From Selaginella moellendorffii (Eukaryota; Streptophyta; Lycopodiopsida; Selaginellales; Selaginellaceae): DNA of 64,000 bases. Positions 1 to 10,815 of the stretch are shown here, in pieces (position 1 is the stretch's first letter; every line of letters starts with the position of its first letter). The notes beneath the pieces were generated by a model. That model was not told the origin of the DNA. It saw nothing but the letters and a program-made list of their open reading frames with translations, and did no database searches. The translations under genes were made by a program, and so were the position numbers. The stretch lies in assembly GCF_000143415.4 (NCBI RefSeq), contig NW_003314334.1:151342-215341 (forward strand), given 5' to 3'.

Positions 1-2
1 GA

Positions 3-216
3 TTTGGGACAGTCTACAATCCAAATGGCACTCTTGTTGCAATCAAGGAGCTGGAAATGACCATGCAAGCCGATAAACAATTCCTAGCTGAGGTGAAGAC
101 CCTTAACAAGATTCACCACGTCAACCTTGTCTGCTTGCTGAGGTATTGCTGCGAGGACAATTGAAAGCTCTTGGTTTATGAGTACATGCCTAATGGTTCA
201 TTGGAGAAGCTACCCT
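3..216 (+). pseudogene. Receptor-like kinase fragment (broken)
   Basis: Reading from base 3 gives the N-lobe of a plant receptor-like kinase: the glycine loop (FGTVY), the VAIK lysine, a helix-C-like LAEVKTLNKIHHVNLVCLLR stretch and LLVYEYMPNGSLE. These match subdomains I to V of the RLK/Pelle family. The frame carries a TGA at 162-164 and no further kinase homology follows, so the piece is truncated on the left by the window edge and on the right by decay. The family call is firm; the subfamily cannot be set. It lies at the edge of a repeat island and is probably a transposed or degraded gene piece with no activity. Confidence 0.8.
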
Positions 217-535
217 TTTTGAATGTGACACTAACCATATCCACCAAGTTGAGAATATTCCATGGCCTATGGGCTTTAAGGCTGTAACACCTTAAAGGTT
301 GGGAGGTTGGCCTAGGGTTCGCTCTCTTGTTCATTTCATTAGTATTGGAGTAGCACATTCTTTTGGGGATGGCAAATGAGCAAGATATCAATCCTAAAGA
401 GGAGTATAGCATTAGTGATGATAGCCATGACGATGAGGAAGAGACTTAATGATGTTGTAATATGGTAAAAATGCTATATTTTTGAGGTTTTGAATGATAC
501 TTTCTGTCAATCTCATTAAGAATTTCTTGCTTTAC
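217..535. other. Intergenic, no gene seen
   Basis: About 320 bases between the kinase fragment and the gag relic. Frames are short and interrupted; a 78-codon minus-strand frame has no recognisable motif. No promoter or RNA gene is evident. Confidence 0.5.
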
Positions 536-1170
536 ATGGACCCTCAAGGGTTGAATCAATCTCATGTCCATAAGTACTATTGGTACGTTAAACATGCAAA
601 GGATTATAGTATTGTGGAATAGAAGTCATCACCGGATGTTTGTGATAGCGAGGATGTTAATTCTTGGTTGTAATTATGGGAAAGTTGTTAGTCTCATAAT
701 CCTTGTGAGGATAAGGTGAAAATTGATTTTTTTTGTGATAAAGCTTACTAGCCATGTTTCTTTGTGGTGGAAGAACTATATCAAAACTAATTCGAAGTTA
801 ACTTCTTGGAGTGATTTGACAAAGATTTTCCATGCTTCGTTTGTCAAGAAGTTTGAAGAGGTTGATTTCGTGAACTAGCTACTAGAGATCCGATATAGGA
901 CTTTGTCTTTGGATGCGTATATTAGCAAATTCCATGATCTTTGCTTTAGTTTTACGAGCATCTAGAATGAGTTGATAAAGATGCAATGTTTTATCAAAGG
1001 TTTGAGCTCAATAGATATGCAATAGAAGGTCAAGAATGATTTTTTAGCAATGTTAACTGATGCTATAACTAAGGTTGAAGTGGAAGTTTAACAAGCATAA
1101 CATGTTTGGAACAAAGGCTCCAGCTTAGAAACTCCAAAGTGGGAGTAGAACTCTGAAAGAAGTGCTTGAG
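536..1170 (+). pseudogene. LTR-retrotransposon gag relic
   Basis: Translation from the ATG at 536, with a slip of frame at the T run near 728-735, gives a gag-like capsid region: SLWWKNY, then SWSDLTKIFHASFVKKF, then SLDAYISKFHDLCFSF and a lysine-rich tail. The spaced tryptophans and the F..F..Y pattern fit the retrotransposon gag family of Ty3-type elements. Ten in-frame stops interrupt it (620, 671, 689, 876, 963, 1023, 1089, 1098, 1146, 1167). Each is one C-to-T change from CAG, CAA or CGA. No protease, reverse transcriptase or integrase is seen, so the element is dead and incomplete. A related tail lies on the minus strand at about 7790-7970. Confidence 0.65.
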
Positions 1171-1260
1171 GGATGAGCATGAAGCAATTGGTGAATGAGT
1201 CTCTAAAAAGGGACACAAGAAGGATTAACAATAGCAAATATTGTGACACATGGAAGTGTC

Positions 1261-1655
1261 ATGAACGAGTCTAAAAAGGAGTCTAAGAAGGAGTCCAAGA
1301 TGGAGTCCAATATAGATTCAAGATGAAGTCTGAGATGGACCCGAAATGGAGGCCAAGATGGAGTCTAAGATGGAGTCCAATATAGACCTGAGATGGACCC
1401 GATATGGACCCGAGATGGAGTCCGAGATGGAGTCTAAGATGGAGTCTAAGATGGAGTCTGATATGGATCCGAGATGGAGTTTGAGATAAACCCAAGATAG
1501 AGTCCGAAGTCGAGTCCAATATGTTCCTGAGATGGACTCCGAGGTCGAGGCTGAGAAAGAGACTGAGAATGAGACCGAGATCAAGACCGAGACTGAGATC
1601 GAGACTAAAATCAAAACCGAGTCCAAGTCCGAGTCTGAGTCTGAGTCCGACTAAA
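1261..1655. repeat. GAGTCC/GAGACC hexanucleotide array, copy 1
   Basis: Imperfect six-base units (GAG plus TCC, TCT or ACC, with interspersed AAGATG units) fill this stretch directly after the gag tail. In one plus frame the units would encode alternating Glu and Ser/Thr; stops now interrupt that frame. A cleaner version lies on the minus strand at 7310-7780, also next to a gag-like tail, so the array looks like an internal part of the element rather than a chance microsatellite. Confidence 0.75.
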
Positions 1656-1663
1656 TTTTCCAT

Positions 1664-2318
1664 TCTAACTAAGCAACTAAATTTTCCATTCTATTTAGTC
1701 ACTTAACAACACCTCTAAGCACTTGGAGGAGTCTCATTCACAACCTTCATAAATCCTATTCCAGACTTCGGAGCTTTTTAGCCCCGTGAATGGCACTTAT
1801 GCCATTCAGTCTTTGCACTTGGTCCAAGTGCTCCATGTGTCCAATCCCATGACCAACACCCAAATGTACCACTGATATATTAGCACATTATGCTAAGCCA
1901 TATTCATTCACTCTTGTCACATCAGTAGTCCAAGACCATCTGCATCACAAACCCATCTCTCAAAGACTGGGGTCATCTGCCCATGAGTGGTCATTCCTTG
2001 ACCACACTTTAGCACCCTTAGGATACCTAGAAATATGGGGAACACCCTTCTTTAATGTCTTTTCTTCCATCCCCACTAAGTCCCTCTTCATTCACAGTAA
2101 TGCTCACCAATACTACCACTGGGTCAAGGCTTAAAGGCTAGACCACTAAGTCCAATTATCCTTTGGGACTTCCTCATCATGTGACTATATCTTTGGTCAC
2201 TACACCAAAAAACTACTCCTCTTCCCTTCCATAGTCTAGAATTTTATGAAGACATTTTGAAACACCGTGGCCCTACACGAGCTTTGTGAATACTCTCCCC
2301 ACCTTCCGCTTTTAGGTG
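1664..2318 (+). repeat. Dispersed ~650-bp repeat, copy A
   Basis: This stretch aligns by eye along its length with 6309-6995 in the same direction, and with 2665-3412 and 7998-8250 in the opposite direction. Shared landmarks are the CTAAATTTTCCATTCTA start, the CACTTGGTCCAAGTG block (1820-1834) and the CCTACACG...TACTCTCCCC end. No long ORF or clear terminal TG...CA was identified, so I cannot say whether it is an LTR, an internal spacer or a non-autonomous element. Confidence 0.75.
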
Positions 2319-2440
2319 CAGTCCGAGTTCAAGTCCAAGTCTGAGTTTGAGTCCAAATCCGAGGGTGTAAGCCCAAAGCAATTGTCTTCCAAACCCTGGG
2401 GGGTTTAATGAGTTCCAAAAGTATAGTAAACGGGGAGAGA
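2319..2440 (+). repeat. Short hexanucleotide array plus conserved tail
   Basis: A short GAGTCC-type array is followed by a block similar to the reverse complement of 7205-7320, the one that encodes the KAQSIRLPDLGGFGE motif there. Small insertions and deletions have broken the frame here. It joins copy A of the dispersed repeat to the assembly gap. Confidence 0.6.
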
Positions 2441-2532
2441 CATATGTGGAGTCCACACTTCTGGTCCAGCGAAGAAATCCAGGTATAACTCAAACTAATG
2501 GCTACATGGTGACTAGTATAACCACTTGATGG

Positions 2533-2632
2533 NNNNNNNNNNNNNNNNNNNNNNNNNNNNNNNNNNNNNNNNNNNNNNNNNNNNNNNNNNNNNNNNNNNN
2601 NNNNNNNNNNNNNNNNNNNNNNNNNNNNNNNN
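2533..2632. other. Assembly gap of 100 Ns
   Basis: Exactly 100 N bases, the conventional placeholder for a scaffold gap of unknown size. It falls between oppositely oriented copies of the same repeat (1664-2318 and 2665-3412), which is where assemblers commonly fail. Confidence 0.98.
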
Positions 2633-2664
2633 GATACATAGTATAGCTCATCAAAACCTCACTC

Positions 2665-3412
2665 TAGCTACATGGCTAGGGCACTAAAAGCAAAAAGGTG
2701 GGGAGAGTACCCATAAGGCTTGCATAGGGACACGGTGTTTCAAAATGTCATCTTGAAATCCTAGACTATGGAAAGGAAGAGGAGTAGTCCTCTGGTGTAA
2801 TGACTAAGGATACAGTCATATGGTGAGGAAGTCCTAGAGAATAGTGGAACTTAGTGGTTGGGTCTTTAGGCTTTGACCCAATGGCAGTGTTGGCGAGCAT
2901 GGCCATGGATGATAAGGGATTTGGTGGGGACAAAAAAAGGGATATTAGGGAAGGGTGTTCCCTATATCTCTGAGCATCCTAAGGGTGCTAAAGTATGGTC
3001 AAGGGCTGACCACTCATAGACGAATAGCCCAATCTTTGAGAGATAGGACTGTGATGTGATAGTTTTGGACAACCAATGTGACAAGGGTGAATGAGCATTG
3101 CCTTGGCATAATAGACTGAAATGTGGGTGGTATCTTTAGGTGTCGGTCATGAGATCAAACACATGGAGCAATTGGACCAAGTGCTAGCATATCCCCAAGT
3201 GGGTGGTACCTTTGGGTGTCAATCATGAGATCAAACACATGTGGGTAGTACCTTTGGGTGTCGGTCATGAGATCAAACACATGGAGCAATTGGACCAAGT
3301 GCTAGCATATCCCCAAGAATAAGACTTATAAAGGTTGTGAGTGAGACTCCTTCAATTGGTCAAAAGTGTGGTTAAATGACTAAAGTAAAAAAGGAAAATT
3401 TAGCCATCTACA
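2665..3412 (-). repeat. Dispersed ~650-bp repeat, copy B (inverted)
   Basis: Reverse-complement copy of the repeat at 1664-2318 and 6309-6995. It is longer than the other copies because of an internal tandem duplication at 3124-3317. With copy A it forms a large inverted repeat around the assembly gap. Confidence 0.75.
3124..3317. repeat. Three-unit tandem duplication inside copy B
   Basis: Units begin with TGGGTGGTA or TGGGTAGTA at 3124, 3200 and 3242. The first and third units run about 76 bases through CCCCAAG; the middle one stops after 42 bases. Near-identity of the units suggests a recent slippage or unequal exchange event. Confidence 0.85.
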
Positions 3413-5419
3413 CCAAACTCCTAAACATATAACTAAAAAGTGAAGGAACCAAACCACAAAATAAGCGTTTAACTCAAGCAGCAAAGGAGTAGGAGCATAG
3501 AGCAATTTTTGAGCATACATCCCAAGAAGCAAAGGATAGGAGTATAGAGTGACATTTGAATAGTTTTAGAGTTTCCAACATCCTAATGCCCAGGACTAAC
3601 ACACAAAACAGAGTCAAATAGAGTTTGGTGTTATTTCAGCATACCGATGTGAGGATATAGGTAATTCACTAGCTAGTATGGTATAAAGCTTGGGCATAGA
3701 CCCAAACTAGATGTTAAACAAGGACAAACATGCAAACAAGAATTAGACTATACATTAGGTTGGTTGGCCATGCCTAACCTACCCACTATCCTTATTATAC
3801 ATTTAGAACCCCTTGTAGGGGATGTTTATTTTACTTATGTGTCTCACTCACAAACATGGAATAAAAGCTCTTTGTAGTATGGAACAAAAGCTCTTTATTA
3901 TTAGTGTTTATGTGTCATGCATAAATTATTGCCATGAATGTGTCTCTACAACATAAATCTGTTCAGTTGGGGTAGTCGATATGGTTAGGCTGCACAAAAT
4001 AGTGTTTTTTTTAATTAATAATTATAAATAGTTGTTTAGAGCATAAAATGTTATACTTTAATATTACTCATTCTCAAAACCAATTAAAGGGAAATTTTTA
4101 TGAAAATATATAATAGTGTGTAGCTGTGCATTTAAATTTTAGATACATGCTTTTGAATATATAGAATACATTTAACAATAAAATTATAATAATACTAAAT
4201 ATGGTGCATTTTAAATATTTTATATCTCATTTATATATATATTAAGTTCAATCATTTATCTATTGAATTTAAGTTGATTTTAATAGTTTATTCTTTAAGA
4301 GACAAATATTTTAAGTTAATTAAATACTATATTAATTTTAAATACAAGTTGATAGACACTTATTAAAATATGAACACAAAACAGAATTTTAAGTAAACTA
4401 AATTTTAATTGTATAATAGATAATCAATATTCCATATTATTAATTATATAATTTATGATACAAAATCACTTTTATTAGTATTTCATTGATTGCTTAGCAT
4501 TTCATAACACTTGACATGAGTTGAAATTATTGTATGATCATAGTTATTTGTGTAGAATTTCCTTTTCACAAAGTGACACTGTCATCCAAACAAAAGTATA
4601 GGTATAATTTCTGTCATTTATACTTAGGACCTAGTAAATTATAATAAAATAATATTGTAAAAAGTTTCATAATTATTTTATATAAAAATTAGTCATAAAA
4701 AAAATTTAATATAAATTTTAAGAATTTCTTCATTCTGAAATAATGTCTCATGCTTATCCAAATTTAAGCCAATCTCTAAATAATAAAATACTTATCATAT
4801 AAATAACAGTACCAATAAGGTTATAATAATTAAGTGAAATTAATATTAGTAAATGTATTATGTAAAAAATATATAGAAAATTATAAAATATCTAAAAGTT
4901 TATTGCTTTCTATGTTATTGAAAGTTACTATATATAGTGATTAAGTTTAGTGATAATTATTTTGGTCCACATATAGATTCAATGCTATTTTATGTCCTTT
5001 AAATATTTAAACATATTTAAAATAAAATAACTTGCTCATAAAAATAAATTTAGAATATTATTTATTTTCTTTCATTCATAATAGAATCTGGGGACACCTC
5101 ATCTCAACTCTTTCACAAGTCATCCTAGGCACTAGTGTGAGGCTTTGCTCAAGCTCAATATTCATAAAAATATCAGCTAATGACAGGTCAAGGCAAGGTT
5201 TAAGGGTGGTTTTGCATCCATCATTAAAGTAGAATTTTTATATTAGATGATTTTAACCTAATTTAAATTTAATGCTATACTTTTCATATCAACATTAGTT
5301 AATAATACCATTAGTCATTTTTGGTAATAAAAACTTTGGATTATGCTAACCGATTCACACTCCCATTAAATTAGCTAATATAGCCATTAAGTTATTGTAT
5401 CTTTGTTTAGCGTGCATTT
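3413..5419. other. AT-rich intergenic DNA, no gene
   Basis: About 2 kb with no supportable gene. From about 3990 to 5060 the base composition is strongly A+T, with many TATA/TTAA runs, in sharp contrast to the gene-dense part of the window. The longest plus frame (5032-5232) has no recognisable motif. Nothing else is seen. Confidence 0.6.
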
Positions 5420-5930
5420 CTAGCACTCAGCTACTTTGCATACCTTCTGTTTCATGCTGGCTCTTCTCATGGCCTCCAACCTCATCTTAGCATTTGCAAT
5501 CCTTTGTGAACAGGAGCATGGCAGATGTCTAGCTCTCCAGCTTTGCCCTGAACTGGAGCTTGGGCTTGTTGGATTACTCAAATTCAGTGCAGCAGCTGAA
5601 ATGCTCATACTAGTTGACATGATCCATGCAGGCTTGCTACACTTCCTCATACTACCACTGCTTATAGATCTGGTCCTCATTTGCCAGGAGACACTTGGGA
5701 TGATAGAATGTCAACATTGCAGGGAAATGCCAATCAAGAATAATAAAATATCAATCATGGAGCAAGATTTTCCTCAAGAACAAACGAAATATCAATTAGG
5801 GAGCATGATCTGCCTAGTGAATGAAGAATGCCTAGCAATTGATCTCTTACCTCTTCTCCACCATGGTATGCTTGCCAGCATTGTACCTCATTGCTCCTTG
5901 GGCATTGCCACTACTCTTAACCACTGCTAG
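5420..5930. other. Overlapping ORFs on both strands, doubtful
   Basis: A 164-codon frame (5436-5930, plus) and an 86-codon frame (5420-5680, minus) overlap. The plus frame is hydrophobic and Cys-rich at the start but has no domain I recognise; the minus frame is Ser/Arg-rich. The surroundings are repeats and there are no clear splice-linked exons. I treat this as probable repeat-derived sequence; a lineage-specific small gene cannot be excluded. Confidence 0.2.
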
Positions 5931-6308
5931 CAACACCATTCACACATGCCCAAATGAACCCAAGAAAGCCCTATGGAATATTCTCAAATATTTTAATCTT
6001 TACAAGTCATTTAGTTTTGTAAGATACACTAGTGAAAAATACAAAAGAAATGCGTGAACAAGTTACCATTAAATTCAACTATTAAATTAGAGTTTGCAAA
6101 ACCTAATGTAATAGTGTTGTGGTGTGAAGGCATTACCATTAAATTAATTAATTTAATGGTGGGTGCAAAATTGCTAAGACCATCTTGCTAAGACCCATGT
6201 CTCTGTGCATCCTAAGGGTGTTAATTTGTAGTTAAGGGATGACCACTCATGAACGAATAGCCGAATCCATGGGAGATGGGTCTATGGTATGGGTGGTTTT
6301 GAATTACC

Positions 6309-6995
6309 AAGTTGTAAACGACTAAATTTTCCATTCTACTTTAATCACTTAACCACACCTCCGACCATTTGGAGGAGTCTCACTCACAACCTCCATAGGT
6401 CCTATGTTGGACTTAAGGACTTGCTAGCCCCACAGAATGGCATCCATGCCACTCAACCATTGCACTTGGTCCAAGTGTTCCACATGTCTGATCCCATGAC
6501 CGACACCCCAAGGTACCACCGACATATCAGCCCATTATGCTAAGGCTATGCCCATTCACCTTGGTCATATCAGTGGCCTGACACCACCTACATTACAGTC
6601 CCGTCTCTCAAAGATTGGGTCATCTATCCATGAGTGATCATCCCAGATCCACTCCTTAGCATCCTTAAGATGCTCACAGACATGGGGAATAGTCTTCCCC
6701 AACATCCTTTTTCCGATCTCCACCAAGTCCCTTTCTGCCCATGGCCGTGTTCCCCAACACTGCCACTGGATCAAGGCTTATAGGCCTGACCACTAAGTCC
6801 CACGGTCCTCTGGGACTTCCTCACCACCCGACTGTATCCTTGGTCACTACTCCAGAGGACTACTCCTCTTCCTTTTCACAGTTTAAGCCTTTGGGACAAC
6901 ATTTCGGAACACCATAGCCCTACACGGGCCTCATGGGTACTCTCCCCGCCTTCTGCCTTTGGGTGCTCTAGCCATGGGCTTAGAGCGAGGTTCCG
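6309..6995 (+). repeat. Dispersed ~650-bp repeat, copy C
   Basis: Direct-orientation copy of 1664-2318, with a few extra bases and less decay: the CACTTGGTCCAAGTG block recurs at 6463-6477 and the TACTCTCCCC end at about 6939. The 300 bases before it (5940-6308) are AT-rich and contain no recognisable gene. Confidence 0.75.
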
Positions 6996-7199
6996 TTGAG
7001 CCATGCTAGGTATCCAAGTAGGTAATGCCACCCACACTTGGACTGGGAGCATCGGCCAATCAATCTCCCAGGGGAACTAGAGCTAGCTCTTGAACACTTC
7101 ACTAAGCTACCCCGCTTGTCAGTCCGTGTTCACTCTAGTCTTGGACTTCCCAATGGGCAGCTCATCACCCAACACTAGGTACAGCTTTTCTAGGCCAAA

Positions 7200-7970
7200 C
7201 TAACCTTTCATGGCCAAACTGGCTCCATTGCAATCCTCCCCCTTACTATACTTTTGGAGCTCACCAAACCCCCCAAGGTCTGGGAGACGAATGCTTTGGG
7301 CTTTCACCTTCTCAGACTCGAACTCGGACTCAGACTCGGACTCGGACTCGGACTCGGTCTCGGGCTCGGCCTTGGTCTCGGTCTCAGTCTCGGTCTCGGT
7401 CTCAGTCTCGGTTTCGGTCCTGGTCTCGGTCTCGGTCCCGGTCCCAGTCTCGGTCTCGATCCCGGTCTCGGTCTCGACCTCACCAAACCCCCCAAGGTCT
7501 GGGAGACGAATGCTTTGAGCTTTCACCCTCTCAGACTCGAACCTGGACTCAGACTCAAACTCAAACTTGGTCTCGGGCTCGGCCTTGGTCTCGGTCTCGG
7601 TCTCAATCTCGGTCTCGGTCTTGGTCTCGGTCTCGGTCCCAGTCCCGGTCTCAGTCTCGATCCCTGTCTCGGTCTCAACCTCGGACTCCTTCTCGGACTC
7701 CATCTCAGTCCATCTTGGACTCCATCTCGGGTCCATCTCGGACTCCATCTCAGGTCCATCTCGAACTCTGCCATGTGTCATGTGTTAGTCCTCTTGTGTC
7801 CCTTTTCTAGAGACTCACTTATTGCTTGCTTCGTGCTTGTTCCTTGAGCACTTTGTTAGGAGTTTCACTCCCGCTCTCGACCTTTCAAGTCGGAGCTTTT
7901 AGTCCAAACATGTTATGCTCGTTTGGTTTTCGCTTCGGCCACTACCACATGGCACCCTTCCAGCTCCACT
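7200..7970 (-). mobile_element. Retroelement fragment with Glu-Thr/Glu-Ser repeats
   Basis: The minus strand from 7970 to 7790 matches, by eye, the gag tail at about 1095-1262. An open frame of 193 codons then runs from the ATG at 7781 to 7200. It is almost entirely Glu-Thr and Glu-Ser repeats encoded by the GAGACC/GAGTCC hexamer, and it contains two copies of a VKAQSIRLPDLGGFGE motif: one near the middle and one near the end, followed by LQKYSKGEDCNGA. The two units of about 233 bp are near identical. The protein would be highly acidic and probably disordered. It may be a linker of a gag polyprotein or simple repeat that happens to be open; I know of no function for it. Confidence 0.5.
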
Positions 7971-7997
7971 TTGGGGCCTAGGGATTTTGTGTCTCAC

Positions 7998-8250
7998 ACC
8001 AATGAGACAAAGGTGAATGAAAATGGCATTAGTGTAATGGGCTAATATGTCAATGGTACCTTTGGGTGTCTATGTTGGGATCAAACACTTGGACCAAGTG
8101 TAAAGGCAAAGTGGTATAGAAGCCATTTGCAAAGCTATTAAGTCCCCAAATCGGGAATAGGACTTATGGAGGTTGTGAGAGAGACTCCTCCATGTGGTTG
8201 AAAGTATGGTTAAGTGACTAAAGTAGAATGGAAAAATTAATCGCTTACAT
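7998..8250 (-). repeat. Dispersed repeat, copy D (partial, inverted)
   Basis: The CTTGGACCAAGTG block and the GGAGGTTGTGAG...GACTCCTCC block occur here in inverted order relative to 6309-6560. Only the first third of the unit is present. Confidence 0.7.
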
Positions 8251-10815
8251 GCTAAACCTTTATCAATCTCTATTGAAGCTTGTTGCATTTGACATTCTCC
8301 ACTCATAATTTTTAATTCATTACCTCTTTGCAAGCCAAATTGGTCACATTATTGCACTCCACTCACCTTCCTAGCCATGCACCTCACAATTGGTGTTCTT
8401 GGTATGCTATCAATTGGCTTTGGTTTACAAACACAATCTCTTAGGTATGCTTACATACCACAGCAATTGTCAAGCAATTGTGTATTACAGAGGTAACTTG
8501 TCAATACAAAAGAAATGTTTCATTCTAATTTTTTCTTTTTCTTGTCTTCATTCATAAATACATTGAGTTGTTGGACATTTTTTAATTTGGGGCCATAGTA
8601 GAGCTGTGAAACAGCCTTGTTTAAACTGTAAATGGAGCAATATGGTGGAAGATCTTCGGTCTTTAATAATGCAAGTTGAGACAGATTTTTTTATTTATTA
8701 AAGTAGTCACTCATGACATTCTTTGGAATAAGTACAAATTAATGTGAATGGGCAACCCAAATTTTTTATTTTCTTTCATTTTCTCTGCATTAGTTGTGGA
8801 TGATGGTAGATCTTGAGACAACTAGTTTCTTTAGCAGGATGGATTAAAATGCAATTTTGTAACTGTAGTATACATCTACTTTCTTGATGTCCAGGCACAG
8901 ACACCCGGTTCGGATGTTGCAAATTCTTCCTCACAATCCCCCTAACTTCTCCACCATCACAGATGAGTCTCCATGGTTTCTAGTGCAGTACTGAGGAAGT
9001 TTGTTGGAAGGGCATCAAGGATATGATGTTCACTTAGATGTCAAACTCTTGCAGCTCCATGGCACTAGAGAGCATGAGACTGATCGAGCTGGTCTTGAAC
9101 ATCACGTAGGCATTCTGCCAACTATCCTTGCAATGCTATTGTGGTGGTCTTCTACATCATTGTGAGTGGCAAGCACAGAGAAGGTGTTCTCGTACTCTTA
9201 CATGACATTTTAAAAGTGCATGATTTTTTATAATTATGTGATTGATCTGAAAAGGTAGTGGTGCTCTAGGACAAATATAGTAAATATAAATTGGGATAAT
9301 TAAATATTTTTTGGGGATAAATTGGGATATTAATGCTTTGATTAATAGAAACATATCTTGACATTCTAATAATGAGAGTTCCCAGTAGAGTGTGGTTGGG
9401 TTTGGATATGTTGAATCCCTACAATGCTATAACAAATGCTAGACCACTCATCATTCAGAACAATAAGAAGAGAAAGAAGAATATGATATATAAATCCTTT
9501 CGCATCAGTTATCAAACATGTCTCACGAGTTTCATAGTTGATCTACAACACAAAATGGAAAACGTATGGTTGGCAGCCAAACCTGTTTGATCATCTTGTA
9601 GTTAAGAACTTAATCTTGATAACCACTCCTCTACTAGAATTCTTTGCAAACTTAAGTATCCTCTCCAAGAGCTCCCAAGCTCATTCTCCCCTACTCTGGT
9701 TCAAACGCTATATAAGCTAGAAGCCATGGATTGCTCTACCTTGTTATATGCTATAAATCAAATGGACATGGAATTCAGTGCTCAAAGGGCTACTCATCAA
9801 CTTGCCTTGCATAGCAGCCTTTCATCATTTCCCTTTATGCTATCAGGGTTTTTGCTATAGAAATATATGCTGCTGCCATTTGCATACAAATCACTCTCAA
9901 TACCACTACAATCTACACTGCTTGAAAAAACAAGTAAACTTAGCTTACCTAACACTTACACTGGATATGGCAAGTTCTTCCAGGATGATAGGATTGGCAC
10001 TGATAGCTCCATGAAATATGTGCTAGAGCAATGCTTGATGGCCTCACATCATCCTCATTCTCACTACAAGTGATCTACATACCTCACACTGGCAAGGATG
10101 GATCCATCCAAACTCCATAGCCTATGGCAGTGGCTCTAGGGGAGTGGACACTAATCAATAACATTCATGGAGGCATGCTATCTTTCATGGTTTTGGGAGT
10201 AGAAAAAACACTTTTTTTAAAATAGAACTTGGGAGTGGCAAGTGTTTTGATTGAGTTGGCTAGGCTTCCTAGATGATAGGATATCAAGAAAATAAATAAA
10301 ATAAGAAAGAAAATATAAGAAGGAACAAACATAAGACACAATAAAGAAAAGCCTAAACCAAGCATAGACTATATACTTATAAATTATAGCCATTCATCCA
10401 CAAAATTATAAAAGTTTAGCATTGCTAGAGTTAGTTATTGAGCCTTTAGGGCACGGTATTTGGTGGCTAACTGGGCATGATGTGGAATGCCACAGAGGGA
10501 GCATGACAAGGGCATAGCCACATAAGAGAGGGGGTGCTGGATTGTGCATTTATCCCACTATTGATTTAGGCACTAGCACAGCAGCTTGCACAGTGGCTAC
10601 TGGCACCTTTGATTGAGTGATTTCTTTCTAGATCTTCTGCAGAATGTATAAGGGCCATAGTAATATTCTTGCAAATAATAAATCTTGATCCGACAGCTAT
10701 GAACTGCTGGATCACCTTAACAGGCGAGCGACTGCCTGTTAAGGATCGATCAATGGAAATTTTCAGATTATTTACAGCAACCAAGAAAGATTATGGAGAA
10801 CAAAATTATAATCGT
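8251..10815. other. Repeat-like intergenic DNA, no gene supported
   Basis: Short interrupted frames only. The frames at 9157-9354 (minus), 9372-9590, 9778-10014 and 9867-10073 (plus) show no domain and no plausible splice partners. The stretch at about 8940-9180 reads on the minus strand as a broken protein-like segment (AYVMFKTSSISLMLSSAMEL) that I do not recognise and may be another retroelement remnant. The last few hundred bases are the 3' flank of the next gene. Confidence 0.45.

Noticed and set aside
1283-1663. Minus-strand Leu/Ser/Gly repeat ORFs opposite the first hexamer array
   Set aside because: Simple-sequence frames with no start context or homology.
5436-5930. 164-codon plus-strand ORF in the repeat island
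   Set aside because: No domain, no splice partners, repeat surroundings; kept only as a doubtful entry.
7210-7847. Plus-strand Leu-Gly and Val-Ser repeat ORFs
   Set aside because: They are antisense readings of the GAGACC/GAGTCC hexamer array; only the minus strand joins a gag-like tail in order.
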